A stretch of 20,550 bases of DNA from Ramlibacter sp. (GTDB taxonomy: Bacteria; Pseudomonadota; Gammaproteobacteria; Burkholderiales; Burkholderiaceae_C), in NCBI GenBank assembly GCA_016713005.1, contig JADJPY010000014.1, positions 1-20,550 on the forward strand, in the 5' to 3' direction. Both the position numbers and the translations under genes were made by a program. The notes beneath the pieces were generated by a model that searched no databases, had not been told where the DNA came from, and saw nothing but the letters and a program-made list of their open reading frames with translations. Of the stretch, positions 16,226 through 20,550 are shown in pieces (the first letter of the stretch is position 1; every line of letters begins with the position of its first letter).

Positions 16226-16337
16226 GGGGCCCCCCCCCGGGGGGCCCGGCCCGGCCGGCCCCCCCGGGCGGCGGCGGGGGCCCCGCGCGGGCGCCCCCCC
16301 CCGGCGCGCGGGCGGGCCCGCCGGGCGGCCCGCCGGC
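16226..16337. other. 112-bp tract made only of G and C
   Basis: No A or T occurs in 112 consecutive bases, which are arranged in blocks such as CCCCCCCCC, GGGGGG and GGCCGGCC. It lies within an AT-rich island between a coding fragment and a duplicated segment. It encodes only low-complexity Gly/Pro/Ala/Arg in any frame. It resembles a base-calling or gap-filling artefact more than natural sequence. Confidence 0.9.
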
Positions 16338-16344
16338 TGGAGAC

Positions 16345-16389
16345 CCAAATTCAAAAATTCTTGGCCGCCCAGAGTTGAGCGGCGATAGG
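16345..16389. repeat. Displaced duplicate of an internal ATPase segment, left of the IS
   Basis: These 45 bases repeat 19323-19369 with one substitution and a 2-base gap. On the minus strand both encode PIAAQLWA(A/S)KN. The duplicate ends exactly at the left IS terminus. IS21-family elements make target duplications of only 4-8 bp, so this is not one. Confidence 0.85.
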
Positions 16390-16394
16390 TGCGT

Positions 16395-16436
16395 ATTCCG
16401 GCGAACGTGACCGCCGATTCCGGTGCATCGTGACCG
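16395..16436. repeat. Terminal transposase-binding repeats, istB end
   Basis: Two units of the form ATTCCGGnnnATCGTGACCG occur at 16395-16413 and 16417-16436, spaced 22 bp. In IS21-type elements such multiple repeats are the binding sites of the IstA transposase. Confidence 0.75.
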
Positions 16437-16482
16437 GTCGCGCCGCGTGAAGTGTTGCGCGCTCAAATTCTAGGTTGATCGG

Positions 16483-17247
16483 TCACGATGGGTCTGGATG
16501 TTTCTCCTGTTTGCTTGTTTTGAGCCTCTGACGAAGGGACTCGCCCGTGAGGGTGAAACGGTGGTGGCGCTGCATCAGCCGATCCAGCATCGCGTCGGCA
16601 ATGGTGGCGTCACCCACCCACGCGTGCCAGTGCTCGATGGGCAGCTGGCTGGTGATGATGGTGGCCTTGGTGGCGGCGCGGTCGTCGATGATTTCCAGCA
16701 AGTCGGCTCGCGTTTGGGCATCCATGGCGGCCATGCCCCAGTCGTCGAGCAGCAAGACATCCGTCTTGGCCAACTGCATGAGCCACTTGCCAAACGTGCC
16801 GTTGCCGTGGCGGATGCGCAGCTCTTCGCTCAGACGCGGCACGCGTTGATACAGCGCCGAATGCCCACGCCGACACGCGTACTGCGCCAGTGCACAGGCC
16901 AGCCACGACTTGCCCGCGCCGGTGGGGCCGGTGATCAACACGCTGTGGCCCGAATCGATCCAGTCGCCTAGCACCAGGCTCATGATGGCTTTGCGCTCGA
17001 TGCTGCGCCCGCTGCGGGTATCCAGATCTTCAATGGCCGCCTGCGGGTACTTCAGCCGCGCCTCCTTCATCAGCCGCTCGCGCTTCTTGTCACTGCGCCA
17101 GTGGACCTCGCGCTCGACCAGCAGCGCCATGCGTTCCTCAAAGCTCAGGCCGTGCAGGCCGGTGCTGCTGAGCTGCTCGTGCAGCCCGGCGGCCATGCCG
17201 TTGAGCTTCAGGCCGCGCAGCTGTTCCAGGGTGGTGTTCATCATCAT
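16483..17247 (-). CDS. istB: IstB-type AAA+ helper ATPase of the IS21 element
   Basis: IstB is a DnaA/DnaC-like ATPase that bends target DNA and delivers it to the IstA transposase. Walker A is LITGPTGAGKSW (near 16915-16950) and Walker B is VLLLDDWG (near 16735-16760). The N-terminus, NTTLEQLRGLKLNGMAAGL, is the normal IstB helix. Three consecutive ATG codons occur at 17247, 17244 and 17241; a GAGAG stretch upstream suits the first. The open frame extends further upstream to 17298, but that part overlaps the spacer after istA. The product is about 254 residues, the family's standard length, with an intact frame. The gene lies 47 bp after istA. Confidence 0.93.
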   Translation of the reverse strand: MMMNTTLEQLRGLKLNGMAAGLHEQLSSTGLHGLSFEERMALLVEREVHWRSDKKRERLMKEARLKYPQAAIEDLDTRSGRSIERKAIMSLVLGDWIDSGHSVLITGPTGAGKSWLACALAQYACRRGHSALYQRVPRLSEELRIRHGNGTFGKWLMQLAKTDVLLLDDWGMAAMDAQTRADLLEIIDDRAATKATIITSQLPIEHWHAWVGDATIADAMLDRLMQRHHRFTLTGESLRQRLKTSKQEKHPDPS

Positions 17248-17294
17248 GGGTTGTTCTCTCTCTTGCTTGCTTGATTGGGTGAAGCACGGGGCCA

Positions 17295-18800
17295 TCACTG
17301 GTAGTAGCCTGGCCCACGCACATGGGCGTGGTCAGGACTCGTCCATTCAGGCGTGGTGCCCGGTGTGACCTGGTCGCGCCCGTTGGCCAGGATGTCGCGC
17401 ACATGGCTGTACTTGGCCGTGCCCAGCTCCAGCGCGACCAAACAGGCGGCTTCCAGTCTGGGTTTGCCGTACTTGCGTGAGAGCGAGAGCAAGCCCAGGC
17501 AGGCGCGGTAGCCGTGCTCGGGGTGGCGCCGCTCGACCAGCAAACGCTCCACGGTGCGCCCGGTGGCCACACCGATGCTCTGGCCCCAATGAATCAGCCG
17601 CTCGGGCGTCCACTGCAGGTGGGCGCGGTGGGCGGCGGGCAGGTGCTCGACCACGGTGGTGAAGCCGCCCTTGTGGGCACTGCGGGCGTGGGCGGCCACA
17701 CGCTGGCCACGGTGCAGCAACTCCACCACCCCAGCCGTGATGCGGGCTTCTATCACCTGACTGACCAGGGCTTGCGGCACGCTGTAACGGTGACCATCGA
17801 CCTCGACGTGGTGGTCGATGTGAACGCGCACGGTCCTGAACACCGCGAACTCCCAGGGCTGCAAAGGCAGCGGCTGCAGGGCCGGTGCATCCAGATCGGC
17901 AAACGCGCTGGCACGGCTGCCGGGCAGCTTCTGGAAAGGCTTGCTGTTGAGCTCGTCGAGCAGCGGGACTATTGCCTCATTCAGATCGTCCACGCTGGCA
18001 AAGCGCTGGTGGCGCAGGCGCATCATGATCCAGCGCTCGACCACCTGCACCGCCGACTCTGCTTTGGCTTTGTCCTGGGGGTGGCGTGGGCGGGCGGGCA
18101 GCACCGAGGTGCCGTAGTGGCGCGCAAAGTCAGCCACCGTGTCGTTGGTGCGCGGCTCATACCGGTTGGGGTTGGCGATCATGGCTCTGGGGTTGTCGGG
18201 CACGATGAGCTGGGGCACGCCGCCAAAGAAGCTCAAGGCCCGTGCGCAACCATGGAGCCAGTCGGCCATGGTCTCGCGCGGCGTGGCACAGGCGAAGGTG
18301 TAGCTCGATGCACCCAGCGCTGCCACGAAGATGTGGGCACGGCTGCCATCGGTGAGCTCCATGGTGGGGCCGGCGAAGTCGATGAAGAGCTTCTCGCCGG
18401 CGCGGTGGATCTGGCGCATCGAGCGCTTCAGGCGCAGCGCATAGCGCCGGTAGTTCTCGCAGAACTGGCTGTAGCGCCAGGTGCTTTGCTGCGGGTGCTG
18501 GGCCACGTACTCTTCCCACAGCAGCATGAGCGTCATGCCTTTGCGGCGCAGTTCCTGGTGAATGCGGCCGAAGTCCGGTTGGGCGTAGTGGCTGGGGCGG
18601 TCGGCTCTGCCCCCGACCAGGCGGCGTTCGAGTGCGGCCTCGCTCAGGCGTTCAACCGTTGGCCAGTCCAGCCCGGCTGCTGCGGCCAGGCTGGTGTACT
18701 TGGCCACCACGCCCTTGGAGATGTTCAGGGAAGCGGCAACGCGTTCGTGCGACAGCCCTGCATGGAGTTTGAGACGTAGGACGTCTTTGATCTTGCGCAT
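17295..18800 (-). CDS. istA: IstA-type DDE transposase of the IS21 element
   Basis: The ATG at 18800 (MRKIKDVLRLKLHAGLS) is the usual IstA start and leads straight into the DNA-binding helix-turn-helix (ERVAASLNISKGVVAKY). The open frame upstream to 18998 lies over the terminal repeats and is not coding. The RNase H-like catalytic core shows the three acids in FIDFAGPTMEL, LIVPDNPRAMI and KAKAESAVQVVERW. A C-terminal beta-barrel (VHIDHHVEVDGHRYSVP) follows. At 501 residues it is the expected length and is not interrupted. Confidence 0.94.
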   Translation of the reverse strand: MRKIKDVLRLKLHAGLSHERVAASLNISKGVVAKYTSLAAAAGLDWPTVERLSEAALERRLVGGRADRPSHYAQPDFGRIHQELRRKGMTLMLLWEEYVAQHPQQSTWRYSQFCENYRRYALRLKRSMRQIHRAGEKLFIDFAGPTMELTDGSRAHIFVAALGASSYTFACATPRETMADWLHGCARALSFFGGVPQLIVPDNPRAMIANPNRYEPRTNDTVADFARHYGTSVLPARPRHPQDKAKAESAVQVVERWIMMRLRHQRFASVDDLNEAIVPLLDELNSKPFQKLPGSRASAFADLDAPALQPLPLQPWEFAVFRTVRVHIDHHVEVDGHRYSVPQALVSQVIEARITAGVVELLHRGQRVAAHARSAHKGGFTTVVEHLPAAHRAHLQWTPERLIHWGQSIGVATGRTVERLLVERRHPEHGYRACLGLLSLSRKYGKPRLEAACLVALELGTAKYSHVRDILANGRDQVTPGTTPEWTSPDHAHVRGPGYYQ

Positions 18801-18967
18801 ATGGATCCTTGCTGCGGGCATGCCGTCTCCCAGGCCAAAGCCGGGAAGGCTACCCACATCGAGTGGATGAATGTGCGCAACACCATCACGGTGGCATACG
18901 ACATCGTTCCGGTACCGTGACCGGTGATTCCGCCGTCGTGACCGGTCATTCCGGTCACCCCGCAAAT

Positions 18968-19057
18968 CGGTCACGTTCAGACCGGAATCCCCGGTCACGT
19001 TCGATCGGAATCGTCGGTCACGATGGACCGGAATGACCGGTCACGTTGGTCCGGAAT
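18968..19057. repeat. Terminal transposase-binding repeats, istA end
   Basis: Four direct units, CGGTCACG(T/A)TnnnnCGGAAT, begin at 18968, 18992, 19015 and 19038, a 23-24 bp period. Inverted relatives (GTGACCGG...ATTCC) precede them at about 18916-18955. The opposite end carries only two, so the element is asymmetric. Confidence 0.8.
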
Positions 19058-19062
19058 ACCCA

Positions 19063-20550
19063 ATTGGGGTCCTGCTCAAATAAGATTATTGATACATCTT
19101 TAGGGTCCAAGTGGCCTTTCTCAATCAGCGCCAAGTCTATTTACGAGATGTTGGCTATGAGTTTCAATCACAAGTCTAGGATGAATTTCTCGTCGATGTC
19201 GCCCATAGATACTGCTGTCGGACTTGATGAACCCGGAAAAGACATCGCCTAGGCGAGCCTGATACTCAGGATGCAAATGAAGTTCCGGTTGTTCAATGAC
19301 GATAAATGAAGATGGATGACCACCAAATTCAAAAAGATTCTTGGACGCCCAGAGTTGAGCGGCGATAGGCAATACCTGTGAGATGCCGAATCCCATATCC
19401 GCAACGTTGGACATAGCTGTGTCCCGAGAGACTTTGGCCATTACCATTAGCTGAGCTCCTTCTTTCAGTGGAGCTACGTCGAGATCGAGTATTGCTTGGA
19501 CCAGTCTTGGAAGTTCTGTAGCTCAATAGCACTCAAGCTATCCAGAAACATTGGAAAATTTCGACCTTCTGGATCAATCTCTGAAACAGATAAATCCAAT
19601 CTTCTGTAATATCTTTCCGCGGTAGCCCTTAACGGCTTCAAATATCGAACTCCCTCAGATATTTCACTAAGACCTTCGTCTAAAACCTCGACAATCGATT
19701 CAATATTTGCGGCTATCAAATCTCTTTGAACTTGACGAACAAAGAATGAGTTTCATTCAAAGATGAGCGGAGATTGATCCAACCCTGCGGACCGTCGATC
19801 TCCAGCATAGATGTCAATAAATCTTTCCTGGAACCTACTACAAGCTGACCCGCAATGCGGAAAATTGTGGATGAAGCGGTATTGCTATGCAGATAGCGGG
19901 CAATCGTACGAATTAAAGCGGATCGCCATGGATTTCGCCCTACTAGCCACCTGTCCTTATTCTCCGTATCTTGTCGAATGAAGAGGGAGTTTGGGGGCAA
20001 CACTTCCCTGATTTGCAACAACTCGGAAGGCTGGTGCTGGGACTTTGTATTCGTGAGCATCAACAATGACGCTTTGAATTTCGTTATTCTTGCTTGAGAT
20101 ATTTAATTCGACAATAGCGTCATGAAATTTTAGTTGTAGTTTCGATGCATAGGCAGCGTCCGTTTCATCATCATTGGCTAGGGTAATTGATACTTCAGCA
20201 TCGCGAATTTTTATTGGATTTGTGACTGAATTCTTAAAATACAGGAGCTTATTTTCGGAGTTCTGGCGGATGCGTCTTTCGATTTCTTTATCTGCAAATT
20301 TGATTGCGAAGATAATCTCTAGATCCTTTTCTCCACGGGTAACGGATTGACGAAGTGATCCGAAATCCACGAGATCTCCAACCAAAGTATTGGAGATCGT
20401 TTGCGGCATTCTGGGCTCTGTCTTAGAAGTGGAAGAATTCGAGCAAACGTACTTTTCCCGACGCTATTCTTCCCCAACAGAATGGTTATTGGGCGAATTT
20501 CTGGCGGAGGGTAAACTATCGAATAAGCTACGTAGCCGCTTTACGCCGAG
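19063..20550 (-). pseudogene. DUF3696-like SMC/ABC-type ATPase, N-terminal and central part, interrupted by IS21 and several indels
   Basis: Reading right to left, Walker A (GKNSVGKST, 20448-20474) follows PITILL near the window edge. The frame then slips near 20395, 19990, 19740, 19490 and 19125, each fixed by adding or dropping one or two bases. Joined pieces read GDLVDFGSLRQSVTRG, PNSLFIRQDTENKDRW, FQDWSKQYLDLDVAPLKEG, AMSNVADMGFGISQVLPIA (ABC signature region), IVIEQPELHLHPE (Walker B and following loop), VIETHSQHLVNRL (switch histidine) and IILFEQDPN. This is the layout of DUF3696 AAA ATPases. The IS cuts the gene after EQDPN; the true C-terminus is at 16137-16225. The base composition is clearly AT-richer than that of the left half of the window. 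Function in the cell would be lost unless the insertion is a minority or assembly form. Confidence 0.82.
19323..19369. repeat. Resident copy of the segment duplicated beside the IS
   Basis: This is the ATPase sequence (minus-strand PIAAQLWASKN) that is repeated at 16345-16389 on the other side of the IS. Because it continues in frame on both sides here, this is the original location. Confidence 0.8.

Larger units (their letters stand above)
16390..19062 (-). mobile_element. Complete IS21-family insertion sequence
   Basis: The element is 2673 bp with the two-gene istA-istB organisation on the minus strand. The ends are TGCGTATTCCGG (from 16390) and, on the other strand, TGGGTATTCCGG (from 19062), giving TG...CA termini. 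Repeats inside each end match (see separate entry). It sits inside the DUF3696-like ATPase gene. The immediate flanks (GATAGG on the left, ATTGGG on the right) show no target-site duplication. Both genes are intact, so the copy looks capable of movement. The intact state also fits higher read depth if the genome holds several copies. Confidence 0.92.

Noticed and set aside
16137..16466. A 109-residue frame running through the GC-only tract
   Set aside because: It is open only because the tract has no A/T for stops; its ends belong to the ATPase C-terminus and the IS terminus.
17514..18779. A 421-residue plus-strand frame
   Set aside because: It is a complete antisense shadow of istA; composition and motifs belong to the transposase on the minus strand.
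16384..19068. Target-site duplication around the IS
   Set aside because: The six bases on each side (GATAGG and ATTGGG) do not match, and shifting the boundary by one or two bases does not create a match.
1..20550. tRNA, rRNA or CRISPR arrays
   Set aside because: Reading through the window I found no cloverleaf-like segment, rRNA sequence or regularly spaced array; the only period of 23-24 bp is the IS terminal repeat set.

Overview
The window looks like a chromosomal segment from a high-GC betaproteobacterium of the Comamonadaceae type (Acidovorax, Polaromonas or relatives). The evidence is the GC-rich coding with strong G/C third positions, protein families common in that group (DUF3297, DUF6929-like, cold-shock/DUF1294, MSMEG_1061-type flavoprotein), and a short dispersed repeat found four times just after stop codons. 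The taxon is inferred from memory of these families; no database was searched. A striking property of the whole window is the density of single-base frameshifts, about 25. Most lie in G/C or other short homopolymer runs and break otherwise well-conserved genes, while the IS21 genes are clean. This pattern suggests consensus errors in an assembly more than biological decay, so I describe genes across their frameshifts.

Layout. 1-2057: tail of a lipid or polyketide-type locus (C-terminus of a beta-ketoacyl-ACP synthase, then a 4'-phosphopantetheinyl transferase) facing a SAM methyltransferase and a small secreted protein. 2130-4547: a secreted SxxK serine hydrolase and an SRAP/YedK-type abasic-site protein. 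4694-8253: a coiled-coil protein, a secreted protein of unknown function, a DUF6929-like protein, DUF3297 and a catalase-related peroxidase without the usual distal-His motif. 8469-10351: three secreted proteins; the outer two are paralogues sharing ten cysteines in the same order and an internal duplication. 10438-14961: a cold-shock/DUF1294 membrane protein, a NERD-domain SF1 helicase and a HEPN/MNT toxin-antitoxin pair with two tandem operators. This block is bracketed by a 130-bp direct repeat of the 3' end of a flavoprotein gene.

15045-20550 is an AT-richer island, unlike everything to its left, transcribed on the minus strand. It encodes a DUF3696-like SMC/ABC-type ATPase (Walker A near 20460, Walker B near 19280) followed by a 364-residue protein with a TOPRIM-like E...DxD arrangement. 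The stop of the ATPase overlaps the TTG start of the second gene. This ATPase plus TOPRIM pair, next to a HEPN/MNT module, is the best candidate here for a defence system of the broad OLD/Gabija/PARIS type, and I do not recognise it as a named system. The ATPase is interrupted by a complete IS21-family element (16390-19062). Its left flank is abnormal: a 112-bp run made only of G and C, then a 45-bp duplicate of an internal part of the ATPase gene, and no target-site duplication.
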